Assembly (NCBI GenBank): GCA_019359155.1
Contig: JAHHHV010000024.1
Span: 1 to 41,945, forward strand
Reading direction: 5' to 3'
DNA: 41,945 nt
Source: Pegethrix bostrychoides GSE-TBD4-15B
Lineage (GTDB): Bacteria > Cyanobacteriota > Cyanobacteriia > Elainellales > Elainellaceae
The position numbers and the translations under genes were made by a program. The notes beneath the pieces are model-generated. The model was not told the DNA's origin. It made no database searches and saw nothing but the letters and a program-made list of their open reading frames with translations. Shown in pieces: positions 1-7,961 of this stretch. The stretch's first letter is position 1. Each line of letters begins with the position of its first letter.

Positions 1-290
1 ACTGCCTGTGGGTTGCACAATTACCGCTTAGAGCACCGGCAGTTAGCAGCTAGTTGAGGGGATGAAGCGGGAGAGGAGGAGAGATACATCTCTTTTTTCT
101 TCGCTCTTTTATTTCCGATTAAGTCTAATATTTTTGCAGGTAGACCCAGATGGTTCACCTGATTGCACGAGGAGCCGAAAAGGTTTTCCGAGTATCGATA
201 GCGTACATCAGTAAATATACTTAATTCAACTGACTTGGTTGATGAGCAAGTCGTAAGAAGTTACGACATTTGACTGATCACACCGAGTCA
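1..290. other. Gene-free left edge
   Basis: No convincing gene is visible. Frame 1 is open for 18 codons from the edge to a TGA at 55-57 and could be the C-terminus of a gene entering from the left, but a second frame is open almost as far, so this cannot be decided. A weak hairpin, AGAGA (80-84) with TCTCT (89-93) followed by five more T, could be a poor intrinsic terminator for such a gene. A perfect 7-bp hairpin lies at 250-267 (separate entry). Confidence 0.3.
250..267. repeat. Perfect 7-bp hairpin
   Basis: GTCGTAA (250-256), loop GAAG, TTACGAC (261-267). There is no T-tract on either side, so it is not an obvious intrinsic terminator. It may be a protein-binding palindrome or part of a decayed element. 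Confidence 0.4.
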
Positions 291-596
291 TCACGTTTGG
301 CATAGTATATACAGGATTGATTGAAAGGAGATTAGAAGTCGTTTCAAGTCGCTATGCCCTGTAAGCATACAAGGCATAGCCCTAGTCACACCAGTCACCG
401 CAATCCATCCAAAACACCGATCATGTCTCTGGTTAATCACCAGGGGCATTTTTTGCGGCTGTCGTCTAGAGTTCAGGGTAAGGGGCACTCTAGCGTCAGC
501 CTTCTGCCAGGATGCGACCGTTGCCTCGACTGACCTAGCGAGCATCTGCCACTGCTGGTGCAACAGGTCATGCTCGCTTTGGGCCAATTGGATCAA
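291..596 (-). pseudogene. Possible degraded ORF, 101 codons
   Basis: This minus-strand reading frame begins at a TTG codon. Its first 45 or so residues are protein-like (helical, with AQSEHDLLHQQWQ), but the C-terminal part runs straight through a strong hairpin at 351-380 and looks non-coding. No Shine-Dalgarno sequence is evident and no family was recognised. Together with the out-of-frame protein-like stretch at 638-830 it may be the remains of one or more genes downstream of the small membrane protein. It could equally be chance. Confidence 0.2.
351..380. repeat. Two-part hairpin
   Basis: The outer stem is GCTATGCC (351-358) with GGCATAGC (373-380). The inner stem is TGTA (360-363) with TACA (368-371), separated from the outer stem by a symmetric one-base internal loop. 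It is a strong stem-loop without a following T-run, possibly a transcription-termination or RNA-stabilising structure at the end of the minus-strand gene block. Confidence 0.45.
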
Positions 597-637
597 GCTG
601 ATCAGGTAGCAGCTTCTGGCTCAGAAGTGAGCATCTC

Positions 638-830
638 CTAAGCCCAGTGCTGCTGCCGTTGCCGCACCTTTTTAATTGAGGCCGCGAGCCGGGTTGCCGC
701 CTGAGAAATGTAGTGCAGATATCGCTGCTGAGCTGGACTGAGCGGCTGTGCTCCTAGCTGGGCTGGAAACACAGAAGGGTAGGGCGATTGCACAGGTCTA
801 ACTCCTACGGCTGTTTGGCTCGCGAGGACA
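638..830 (-). pseudogene. Protein-like tail out of frame with the preceding gene
   Basis: Immediately after the stop of the minus-strand membrane protein (805-1437), a frame shifted by one base reads about 60 codons of convincing protein character (for example QQRYLHYISQAATRLAASIK) before a TAG at 638-640. It has no clear start of its own; a GTG near 791 is possible. The simplest reading is that the membrane protein once continued in this frame and was frameshifted near its present C-terminus. A short independent gene is the alternative. Confidence 0.3.
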
Positions 831-1437
831 ATTCGATTTCAGAACGCAGCAGCTTGCCAACGGGCTTGATGCAGTTCCAGGCTGTGGCCCGCTCAATAGA
901 CCCGCTCTCTGGCTTGCAGCCTAGCTGACTGAGCACGGCCTTGTTACCCAGGCCCGGAAAACGGGCCGCTGGGGTAGGCGTCTCTTGGCTAGCCGCGCAT
1001 TGGCTTAGTTCAGCAGCATTGACCACATGGCCTATCGGTTTGTCGGACTTAGGGTTCTGCCAGGACATATAGTAGAGCGTCAGTTCGCCGCAGGCCGCTT
1101 CGAGCCGAGTGTCAGAAACCGGCAGGATCGTCCAGTCGTAGTAGCGATAGGTTTGAATGCCGCGATAAAGGTAGGTGCCGATGCTGCCTGTAATTGTGAT
1201 GGCCGCCAGAGCAGGGCAGAGCACCCACCGGGTGAGGGGAGCAGAGAGGAAGGCTACTGGGCCAGAGGGTAGGGGGATAGTCGAGGGGAGCGGCGCTACC
1301 GCCTGCCCTCGACCGTCTAGTTCAGGTCGTTTGGGTATCGGCTGAGATGGAGTCGGGCACCGCCGCTTGGGCTTACATCCCAGTGGAGGCTGAGTAACAC
1401 TAGCGGGGTTAGCCGCTTTGCGCGAACGAGAGGTCAT
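805..1437 (-). CDS. Small single-pass membrane protein, hypothetical
   Basis: Unrecognised 210-aa protein, counted from the ATG at 1437. The open frame continues upstream to a TTG at 1539, overlapping the end of the regulator gene, but neither start has a good ribosome-binding site. The first 70 residues are proline- and basic-rich and look disordered. One hydrophobic segment at about residues 71-91 (core ALAAITITGSIGTYLY) is a probable transmembrane helix. The remaining ~120 residues contain five cysteines and probably lie outside the cytoplasm. It directly follows the BTAD/NB-ARC gene on the same strand and may be co-transcribed with it. The C-terminus may be shortened by a frameshift (see 638-830). 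Confidence 0.55.
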   Translation of the reverse strand: MTSRSRKAANPASVTQPPLGCKPKRRCPTPSQPIPKRPELDGRGQAVAPLPSTIPLPSGPVAFLSAPLTRWVLCPALAAITITGSIGTYLYRGIQTYRYYDWTILPVSDTRLEAACGELTLYYMSWQNPKSDKPIGHVVNAAELSQCAASQETPTPAARFPGLGNKAVLSQLGCKPESGSIERATAWNCIKPVGKLLRSEIELSSRAKQP

Positions 1438-1451
1438 AATGCTGAGTCCGG

Positions 1452-3950
1452 TCAGAGATCGGATACTGAAGTCCAAAACACTACTCCTAAAATGCCCTGC
1501 TGGAGCAGAAATATCTCGCTGGGTGATTCGAGACGGCAAAAAAGTTTTAGAGAGATTTGGTTTAGAACTTTTTTGAATCGCCTGAAACTGCTGCCCCGTA
1601 GATGAGTATGTCCCTGCCAGGATAAGAGCAGTTGGTAATCGGTCATGCGCCGAACCGCAATGTAACCGCCAATATCTCCATAGGCCAAGAGCGTACTATC
1701 AGGGTTGAATGCTAGGGCAAACAGTGCTCTAGTGGTCTGGTTAAATGATGCCAGGTGAAACTGACTGTCCTGAAAATTGACGCCTTGAAGGAACTGGCCC
1801 TGCAAATCCACATGGCGCAGGGTCAGGCCGGAGAAGTCATACCCGGTGAGTCCTATTTCGAGATGACAGCAAAGATTCAGCAAATTTCCGGCTGCATAGA
1901 CTGACTGGTCAGAACTGCCGTGCAGCAGCAGCAGGATTTCCTGCAACTGAGCTTCAACCTGCTCTGAGCTGTTTAGCGCGGCCTGCAACTGAGTTGCCAC
2001 TTCTTTGAGAATCAATCGCCGCTGAGCTTCTCTGATATATTCATTAACATTATTTTTAAGCAATGCGTATCTGCCAAACAAGCAAATCTTTTTGTTAATT
2101 ATTTCATTTACAACTGTTTTTATCAAAGAGTTCGTCACGTATTCCATCAGCATTGGCTTTTGGGTGTAATGACTCTGCTGCCGCTCAATCAAACTGCGCC
2201 AGCTTAGCGACTCCAGGGCTTCTAAGAGCTGAGGCCGTGCAACTCCAGGCCCAATGTCTGCGGCCAGCTCTTCCACGCTTGTCCATTCCTGGTTGATCGC
2301 CAGCCAATACATAATGCTTTGCTCTAGAGGCGAGAGTCGCTTAAATTGCTGCTCCAGCAATCGCCGAACGCCGCCGAATAAAATTACCCCCTGCTTCAGA
2401 AATTCCTCAATGCTACCGTCAAACAGATCGTGAATCAAACCAGCGGCAATTTTCAAAGCCAAAGGATTGCAGCTATACCGCTTGGCCAACTGCTGTTTTT
2501 GGGCAGGAGAACCCAGCAGCCCCCTTGCAGTCAGCAGTGACTGAGCTGCGGTCAGGGAACCTGTGAGCGGCAACACCTGCACTGTGAAGGCATCTTCTAG
2601 CACCGCTACCTCAGCCAGCTTTTCGCGACTGGTGAGCAGAATGCAGCTCTGATGCTGTACTTCTCCCAATGCCTTAAAGAGTTCGCTGTAGTTCTCATAG
2701 CCAGCTCGGTATTGCCCTGCTGCTCCGCCTTCCTGCAAAATCGTTTCAATATTGTCAAGAATCACCAAACAGCGATGCGATTTCAGCCAGTGAAGCATTT
2801 GGCCGATGGTGGCGCGACTGTCCTGCTGATCGGATAGAAACGACACCAGATCTGCCAGCAGCGATTCGAGCACAGGCGCGTTCCGCAGCGATCGCCAGAT
2901 CACCATGTCGAACTGATGGCTCATCGTCTGGGCAAGCTTGGTGGCCAGGGTTGTCTTGCCAATTCCCCCCATCCCCAGCAGCAGAACTAGCCGGGAGCGG
3001 TCTTGCCCGATACTCTGCTGTAGGGCGGCCGTCTCGATTTCTCGGCCATAGAAAACAGAAACATCAGCGGCTTCTCCCCAATCACACCGGGGAGTTGAAA
3101 CGGGCGTTTCTAGACCAGGGGGTAAATCGGAACGCAAAGCGGCAGGTGCAGTCAGCAAAATAGCCTGTTTGCCGCTGCTGTTAGAACGTGCTGTGAGTCT
3201 ATCTCTCTCTGCCGAGTCCCCCAGATTTTCTGAGCGAATCCGCTCATAGAGCGCAGTGGTGACGGTCATAGGCTCGGCGTTAAATTCGTCGGCCAACATC
3301 TGACGACAGGCTTCGTATTGAGCCAGGGCTGCTCGACGCTGTTTGGTATAGGCCAAAAAAATCATTTGCTGTTGGTGAGCCGTTTCGCGCCAGGGATCGA
3401 GCTGGAGCAGTTTACGGGTCACTGCCAAGCCAGCCGTATAGTTTTGCTGGCTCAGATATTGTTCAGCCAGGGCATGTAAGCCTTCAATCGCCAGCTCCCG
3501 AAATCGCTCTCGTTCTGTCAAAGCCCAGCTCTCAAAACCAGGAGCACCAGAGATGTAAAATCCTTCTAAAAAATCTCCCTTATACTGGGAAATCGCTTCA
3601 GATAGAAATTGAATGCTGCCGGTTTTGTGATCTTGAAGCGCTTGAATGGCTTGCACATCGAGGCAGTAGGCACAATCCTGGTTAAATTCAATCGTTTGGC
3701 GAGTGATGATCAAGTGAGACCCGACTAGCAGCCGCAGGTTAGGCAACACAGTTCGCAGGTTTTTGAGCGCCTGACTGGATGGCATATTTTGCCAGAACAG
3801 ATCAGCCAGCACTTCTCGTCCATAGGGTTGACCGGTCACAGCAATGTAAATCAGCAAAGCTTGCGCTTTACGGCTAACAAATTGAGTTAGGAGCTGACCA
3901 TCGAGACTGATTTGGGGAGTACCCAGGAGTTTCAAGGTTAACTTTTGCAC
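1452..3950 (-). CDS. BTAD / NB-ARC regulator, WD40 propeller truncated
   Basis: STAND-type regulator of about 832 aa from the GTG at 3950, which places the LTLKLLGTPQISLDG strand at the N-terminus as is usual in this family; the frame extends to a TTG at 4019. Domains in order are an OmpR-like winged helix (about 1-105), a BTAD all-helical domain (about 110-240), and an NB-ARC ATPase with Walker A GMGGIGKTT (326-334), Walker B LVILDNIE (395-402), sensor LLTSREK and CNPLALKIAAGL. These are followed by a winged-helix/helical linker and a single WD40-like blade (about 742-782, AFNPDSTLLAYGD to WQGHT). Family members normally carry many WD40 repeats. Here the last 50 residues are unrelated, basic and non-propeller, so the sensor domain appears lost. 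Family knowledge suggests a signal-responsive DNA-binding ATPase; target and ligand are unknown. Confidence 0.85.
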   Translation of the reverse strand: MQKLTLKLLGTPQISLDGQLLTQFVSRKAQALLIYIAVTGQPYGREVLADLFWQNMPSSQALKNLRTVLPNLRLLVGSHLIITRQTIEFNQDCAYCLDVQAIQALQDHKTGSIQFLSEAISQYKGDFLEGFYISGAPGFESWALTERERFRELAIEGLHALAEQYLSQQNYTAGLAVTRKLLQLDPWRETAHQQQMIFLAYTKQRRAALAQYEACRQMLADEFNAEPMTVTTALYERIRSENLGDSAERDRLTARSNSSGKQAILLTAPAALRSDLPPGLETPVSTPRCDWGEAADVSVFYGREIETAALQQSIGQDRSRLVLLLGMGGIGKTTLATKLAQTMSHQFDMVIWRSLRNAPVLESLLADLVSFLSDQQDSRATIGQMLHWLKSHRCLVILDNIETILQEGGAAGQYRAGYENYSELFKALGEVQHQSCILLTSREKLAEVAVLEDAFTVQVLPLTGSLTAAQSLLTARGLLGSPAQKQQLAKRYSCNPLALKIAAGLIHDLFDGSIEEFLKQGVILFGGVRRLLEQQFKRLSPLEQSIMYWLAINQEWTSVEELAADIGPGVARPQLLEALESLSWRSLIERQQSHYTQKPMLMEYVTNSLIKTVVNEIINKKICLFGRYALLKNNVNEYIREAQRRLILKEVATQLQAALNSSEQVEAQLQEILLLLHGSSDQSVYAAGNLLNLCCHLEIGLTGYDFSGLTLRHVDLQGQFLQGVNFQDSQFHLASFNQTTRALFALAFNPDSTLLAYGDIGGYIAVRRMTDYQLLLSWQGHTHLRGSSFRRFKKVLNQISLKLFCRLESPSEIFLLQQGILGVVFWTSVSDL

Positions 3951-4294
3951 AGCTGTTGGTATCCTTGAAGGCGCAGATTGGCAGAGCACTGCGGTCGTGC
4001 ACAATGAGCGGCATGACAAGCTAGATCAGATTCAAAGCGTACTATTTGCGACGAATTACCCCACCACTAGCAGCAGGGTTATGGAACTCCCAGGTCTTTG
4101 TGATTACACTAACGATCTAAAGGGCGAGGACTATATCAGTGACTTGATTCCAGGAATAGCTGAAAATCTACCTGCTGTCTGTTGTAACCATCTCCCTTTA
4201 CAGAAAAATATGGGGCTGTCAGGAGAGATTACGCAACTTTTAACAAAAGTTGCCGCAATGCTAAAGTTGCCACAGTGCTAATAGGTCTACCACA

Positions 4295-5251
4295 TCAGGA
4301 CTTGGCTTTCCTGCCCAGTACCGCACCTAAGTGATTGAAGATTTGCAGCCAGAAGCGCGACCCCATTGCGACGGCAAGACTGGAGAGCAGCCAGCCGCCA
4401 ATCGTTCTGAGAATAACCACCCGACTCAGTTGGGCAAACTGTTTGCGGCGATTCGCCGGGTGCCAGCTAACCGGAATAAAGGTGCGCTCCATTAAAGCAG
4501 ACAACCGTTCAGTGCATTGCGGGGAACCGAGCTGCCTCTGACAGCCCTGAATATTAATAGCCTGCTCCATTACAACTGCCCGAGTTGCCGTATTCTCGCT
4601 GATGCGACGAATGATGTATAGTGAATCCACATTTGCGGCAATTACGACCGCTAAACTAACCCCGAAAGAAACCATTTTGAGATGGAGCCTGTAGGTTTTG
4701 GATGGCTCTTGCAGCGCGCAGCTAAACCAGAAGGCAATCTCATCTTGCAGTTGCAAAACCTGTTTTTCGGGATCTGGCTCCTTTTGCGTAATCTGGTGAA
4801 TCATCCGTTCCAGATTGACTCGTAGCTGAGGAGAAAGTTCTGGGCTAAATGCAATCGTGGAGGACAGGTGAGCAATCGGCTCCACGACAGCCGACCTAGC
4901 GAGCTGTTTAGAGGGCGGCAAGCTTTGTAAAACCTTTAGGAGCACCTGAGCAAAGAGCTGTGGCGAAACACCGCAGAGAACATACCACTTATCACTGAGC
5001 CGAAAAATACGAATTGCAGAAACAATTTCAGGGCTGCTGAGGATTCTGCCAGTGATCGTTTCCTTCAAGCAGTTTGGGTAATCGTTTTGAATGGATTCAC
5101 CCAGCAAGTTGAGAATCGTTCGCTGCAATTGTTTGCTCCTCCAGTGAAGCATTCGGACAATCATTCGAGTTAGTTCTGAGGCTAGCAAACTCAGAAAGGT
5201 ATAGATTAGGGACAGGCCAATGACAATGTCCAGTAGAGGGAACTTCTCCAC
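4295..5251 (-). CDS. Three-helix membrane protein, paralog 2
   Basis: Hypothetical 318-aa membrane protein. The start is set at GTG 5251 because it aligns exactly with the ATG of its paralog (VEKFPLLDIVIGL against MEHFPLLDIAIGL) and has GGAG six bases upstream; the open frame itself reaches a TTG four codons earlier. Hydrophobic segments lie near the N-terminus (IGLSLIYTFLSLLAS), around residues 195-220 (VSFGVSLAVVIAANVDSLYI) and near the C-terminus (IGGWLLSSLAVAMGSRFWLQ). A large soluble domain lies between the first and second segments. Conserved with the paralog are ISENTATR, NIQGC and the WHP-N-R-QF motif. It is the last gene of the operon starting at 7892. Function unknown; similar proteins occur in cyanobacteria. 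Confidence 0.8.
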   Translation of the reverse strand: MEKFPLLDIVIGLSLIYTFLSLLASELTRMIVRMLHWRSKQLQRTILNLLGESIQNDYPNCLKETITGRILSSPEIVSAIRIFRLSDKWYVLCGVSPQLFAQVLLKVLQSLPPSKQLARSAVVEPIAHLSSTIAFSPELSPQLRVNLERMIHQITQKEPDPEKQVLQLQDEIAFWFSCALQEPSKTYRLHLKMVSFGVSLAVVIAANVDSLYIIRRISENTATRAVVMEQAINIQGCQRQLGSPQCTERLSALMERTFIPVSWHPANRRKQFAQLSRVVILRTIGGWLLSSLAVAMGSRFWLQIFNHLGAVLGRKAKS

Positions 5252-5335
5252 GTATTGCTCCAAAGGTAAAACTTATCTTGGACAAAAACGCCGAAATGCC
5301 CCTGATTCTCACGGTTAGTTGATTTTGTAAAAATG

Positions 5336-6340
5336 TTAAATTTCGCGACCTGTTCGATCATTCGTTGCAGCAGGTTTTTCTCCGGTTTCTCGAATCTCAA
5401 TAAACTGCTCGAGGATCTGAAACCAGAAATGTGCTCCCATTGAGATGGCGATGCCTGTCAGCAGCCAGCCAGCGACTGCTCTCAGTAGATAGGGCAGAGT
5501 TCGTTGGGGAAACTGCTGTCGGAAATTGACAGGATGCCAGCCGATTGGCACAGTTGTTTCATCAAGTAAGGCGTCTAACTGAGTCATACATTGAGCTGAG
5601 CTGAGATCAGCTTCGCAGCCCTGAATCTGCAAAGCATTCTCGATGATTACCGACCGAGTCGCTGTATTCTCGCTAATCCTCCTGAGCATAAACAGAGAAT
5701 CTACATTGATCACCAAGGCCAGCATTGAACCAATCACGATAGACAGTACTTTAATGTTGCGTCGATACACCCCCGACAGGCGATCCATAGAGTGCTCATA
5801 CCAAAGCACAATTTCATGCTTGAATCGCTGCATCTGTAAGGCAGTTTCTTGGGTGTCGGTTTCAGCAGATTTGGCAAACCGCTTCAGGTTGTCCTTCAAG
5901 CGAGGCGGAATCTGGTCTGATGACTCAATCTGAACCAGCAGCTGGGACAGTTCGCTAGCTGCTTGGTCAACATCTTGCAAAGCAGCGGGCTGATGTCCAG
6001 ATTCAAGCGTTTGCAGAACTTCGAGCAAGGCATCTGCAAACAGACGCGAAGGAATGTAGGAAGGGCCAACAAACCGGCTGTACCTTCTTGACTGCTGCGT
6101 GATCGATGCAATTAAAGAGCTGGAATACAGCTTGCCAGTAATCGTGTTCTTAAACTCCTCAGGATACTGTTTGAAGTTAACCGCTTCACCGAGCAGCGTC
6201 ATAACTCCCTGCTGCAACTGGGCTGCCCGCCACCGCCGCACTGTAGTCAGAAACTCGGTCAGCTCCGAAGCTAGCAGACTTAAAAAGGTATAAATCAGGG
6301 TTAAGCCAATGGCGATATCCAGCAGCGGAAAGTGCTCCAT
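5336..6340 (-). CDS. Three-helix membrane protein, paralog 1
   Basis: Hypothetical 334-aa membrane protein, paralogous over its full length to the next gene downstream. Helices are near the N-terminus (IGLTLIYTFLSLLASELTE), around 200-225 (LSIVIGSMLALVINVDSLFM) and at about 290-315 (AVAGWLLTGIAISMGAHFWF). Shared motifs are RRISENTATRSV, LQIQGC and GWHPVNFRQQF. Its ATG overlaps the lipase stop in TAATG, and a ribosome-binding site (AGGTGGA) lies inside the end of the lipase gene, so translation is likely coupled. Its position directly behind two predicted hydrolases makes an accessory, anchor or immunity role possible, but nothing in the sequence proves one. The C-terminal ~20 residues are hydrophilic. 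Confidence 0.8.
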   Translation of the reverse strand: MEHFPLLDIAIGLTLIYTFLSLLASELTEFLTTVRRWRAAQLQQGVMTLLGEAVNFKQYPEEFKNTITGKLYSSSLIASITQQSRRYSRFVGPSYIPSRLFADALLEVLQTLESGHQPAALQDVDQAASELSQLLVQIESSDQIPPRLKDNLKRFAKSAETDTQETALQMQRFKHEIVLWYEHSMDRLSGVYRRNIKVLSIVIGSMLALVINVDSLFMLRRISENTATRSVIIENALQIQGCEADLSSAQCMTQLDALLDETTVPIGWHPVNFRQQFPQRTLPYLLRAVAGWLLTGIAISMGAHFWFQILEQFIEIRETGEKPAATNDRTGREI

Positions 6341-7233
6341 TATCCACCTGCACAGCTTGAGGAACAGATCCCACCCATATAGCCACCGCCAGAGCTGGCA
6401 GAATGGGCATCAATAATCTCTGCAAACTTACCTGCGGCAATTGCGCCTGCCAGCCTGATCAGCCGTTCGATATGCAGCTCAGATGAGGCTTTGACAATGT
6501 GTTTTTGGTTCCAGTCAATAAATTGCAGCACTCCTACGCCGCTATAGTCCCAGTTTTCCATGCCTTTGCAGAACTTACCCAGTTCGGGAAGATGAGCAAC
6601 CGCATCAATAAATGCGGCATCAGGGACAACGTGGGGAACGATATCATTACCGTATTCGTAGCGGCTATGATAGGGGATCTCCAAGTCGTACTGTTTGGCA
6701 AAATCGCTGTCTCCGGGGTGGGGAGAGGCATAGGTGATTACAGATGCGGGAGCAATGTCCGTCTCCTGCTTGAGCCGCAGGGCCGCCAAACTGGCCAGAG
6801 CACCGCCTTTGCTGTGCCCTGTAATGTGCAGCGGTAGCCCTGTTGCAGCAGTTTGCTGCTTGATCTCTTTGAGCAGCGGCACCCAGAGAGCTGAAAGCCC
6901 CTGCCAGAAGCCCTGATGTACTTTCCCGGCGATGCCCGGTACGGCAATCGGTTCATCGGTCAGGTCGCTGATCCAGTCGAGCATACTTTCTTGGCTGTGA
7001 ATGTTGGGTGGAATGGTGCCGCGAAACGCTACCAATATATCTTGCTCAGTCGTTCCGACCAGACAGGCATCAATGTCATCCTCTCCTGCGACAAAGACGG
7101 CGGGCGGGGCAAGAAATTCAACAGAGCTGTAGTAGGGATTTAGAGGAGTCAGTTGCCCAACAGAATTAATTCCGTAGGTAACAACACTGGCGCAGAGCGA
7201 CCGACAGTCCATGCTAAGAGCTTCTAAGGTCAT
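6340..7233 (-). CDS. Lipase class 3 family protein (alpha/beta hydrolase)
   Basis: Predicted triacylglycerol lipase-like serine hydrolase of 297 aa. The nucleophile elbow is GHSKGG with Ser141. The oxyanion strand is LVAFRGT, and YASPHPGD plus a catalytic-type Asp197 in YGNDIVPHV match the lipase_3 family; a His near 245 or 254 could complete the triad. The start is the ATG at 7233, which overlaps the upstream stop as ATGA; a GTG eight codons earlier in frame is less likely. No signal peptide is present, so the protein is cytosolic or exported by a leaderless route. The C-terminus ends in a Gly/Cys-rich tail (GGYMGGICSSSCAGG). It is the second gene of the four-gene operon. Substrate unknown. 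Confidence 0.88.
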   Translation of the reverse strand: MTLEALSMDCRSLCASVVTYGINSVGQLTPLNPYYSSVEFLAPPAVFVAGEDDIDACLVGTTEQDILVAFRGTIPPNIHSQESMLDWISDLTDEPIAVPGIAGKVHQGFWQGLSALWVPLLKEIKQQTAATGLPLHITGHSKGGALASLAALRLKQETDIAPASVITYASPHPGDSDFAKQYDLEIPYHSRYEYGNDIVPHVVPDAAFIDAVAHLPELGKFCKGMENWDYSGVGVLQFIDWNQKHIVKASSELHIERLIRLAGAIAAGKFAEIIDAHSASSGGGYMGGICSSSCAGG

Positions 7234-7892
7234 AGAGTCACCTGCTGCATCAACCACTGGACTTGGCCCTGATCGGCGTCTGCGTGGGTCAAGTTTTTGT
7301 CGATACCGACTCCGTGAACGGTTCCGCCATCCGATTGGGTCATTTGGTAGCCCCGTACCGCTACATTGGGGACAATGCTGAGCGAATGCCAGTAGTGCTG
7401 AAACTTGAGGCTGGCGTAGAGCTGCTGGCTGTCCAGGATTGAGTTAGCTCCTACGTAGAGGCCAGGAAGATAGCCCGTTTGAGCAACAGCATCATACCAA
7501 TTGTTGCAGTAGGCAATCACGGCATCTGCTGTGGCACTGGGGTCAACGCCTTCTAGATCTAGCCAGATGTTGACGCCTGCCGGAAAGCCAACATGAATTG
7601 CATTATCAGCAGCGCTCTTGCCCGTTTGAGTTCCCGTTTCTGCGCTGGGTAGCCAACCGGCATAGCGGACATGCTGAACTGGCATTAAGCCTAAGCCAGC
7701 GCTCAAAATAGCCTCTGCTTCATCGCCGTCTAGATCGTAGCTATTTTCACCATCCAACGAAATGTATCGCAGACAAAACCGATAGCCAGACTGGCGAAAG
7801 AGTTTAGCAATTGTTAAGTTCAGCTTTGTATCAGTGTCAAAGCCAATCGAACCTGCTGGTGCGGCTTGCACTTGACCTAGTAAGGTAGACAT
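7230..7892 (-). CDS. DUF1906 (Rv2525c-like) glycoside-hydrolase-like protein
   Basis: 220-aa protein matching the DUF1906 glycoside-hydrolase-like TIM-barrel family, related in fold to GH25 lysozymes. It shows the opening strand GFDTD (18-22), RFCLRYIS, DLDGDEAEAILSAGLGLMP, and the acidic motif NIWLDLEGVD where barrel-end carboxylates sit, followed by LPGLYVG and a C-terminal RGYQM strand. Family members are thought to act on peptidoglycan or other glycans, but the activity is unproven for most. It has no signal peptide. A ribosome-binding site GGAG lies seven bases before the ATG. It is the first gene of the operon, and its stop overlaps the lipase start by 4 bases (ATGA). Confidence 0.8.
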   Translation of the reverse strand: MSTLLGQVQAAPAGSIGFDTDTKLNLTIAKLFRQSGYRFCLRYISLDGENSYDLDGDEAEAILSAGLGLMPVQHVRYAGWLPSAETGTQTGKSAADNAIHVGFPAGVNIWLDLEGVDPSATADAVIAYCNNWYDAVAQTGYLPGLYVGANSILDSQQLYASLKFQHYWHSLSIVPNVAVRGYQMTQSDGGTVHGVGIDKNLTHADADQGQVQWLMQQVTL

Positions 7893-7915
7893 AGAATTTC
7901 TCCAGAATCCAATTA

Positions 7916-7931
7916 GCGTTAATGCGTTAAT
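7916..7931. promoter_or_regulatory. Tandem octamer GCGTTAAT x2
   Basis: GCGTTAAT occurs twice without spacing (7916-7923, 7924-7931), 24-39 bases upstream of the DUF1906 start codon on the minus strand. Together with the preceding ATTA it forms overlapping half-palindromes. Its position between start codon and probable promoter suggests an operator for the hydrolase operon. This is inference. Confidence 0.35.
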
Positions 7932-7943
7932 CGCAAAGTCTCT

Positions 7944-7961
7944 GTAAAACTACATTTTTAC
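7944..7961. promoter_or_regulatory. Small palindrome upstream of hydrolase operon
   Basis: GTAAAA (7944-7949) and TTTTAC (7956-7961) form a perfect 6-bp inverted repeat with a 6-base spacer, next to the tandem octamers. It is a candidate regulatory site or leader hairpin. Confidence 0.25.

Noticed and set aside
3997-4281. Plus-strand open frame of 94 codons between the regulator and membrane protein genes
   Set aside because: It overlaps the 5' end region of the minus-strand regulator, has no ribosome-binding site, and its composition does not look protein-like.
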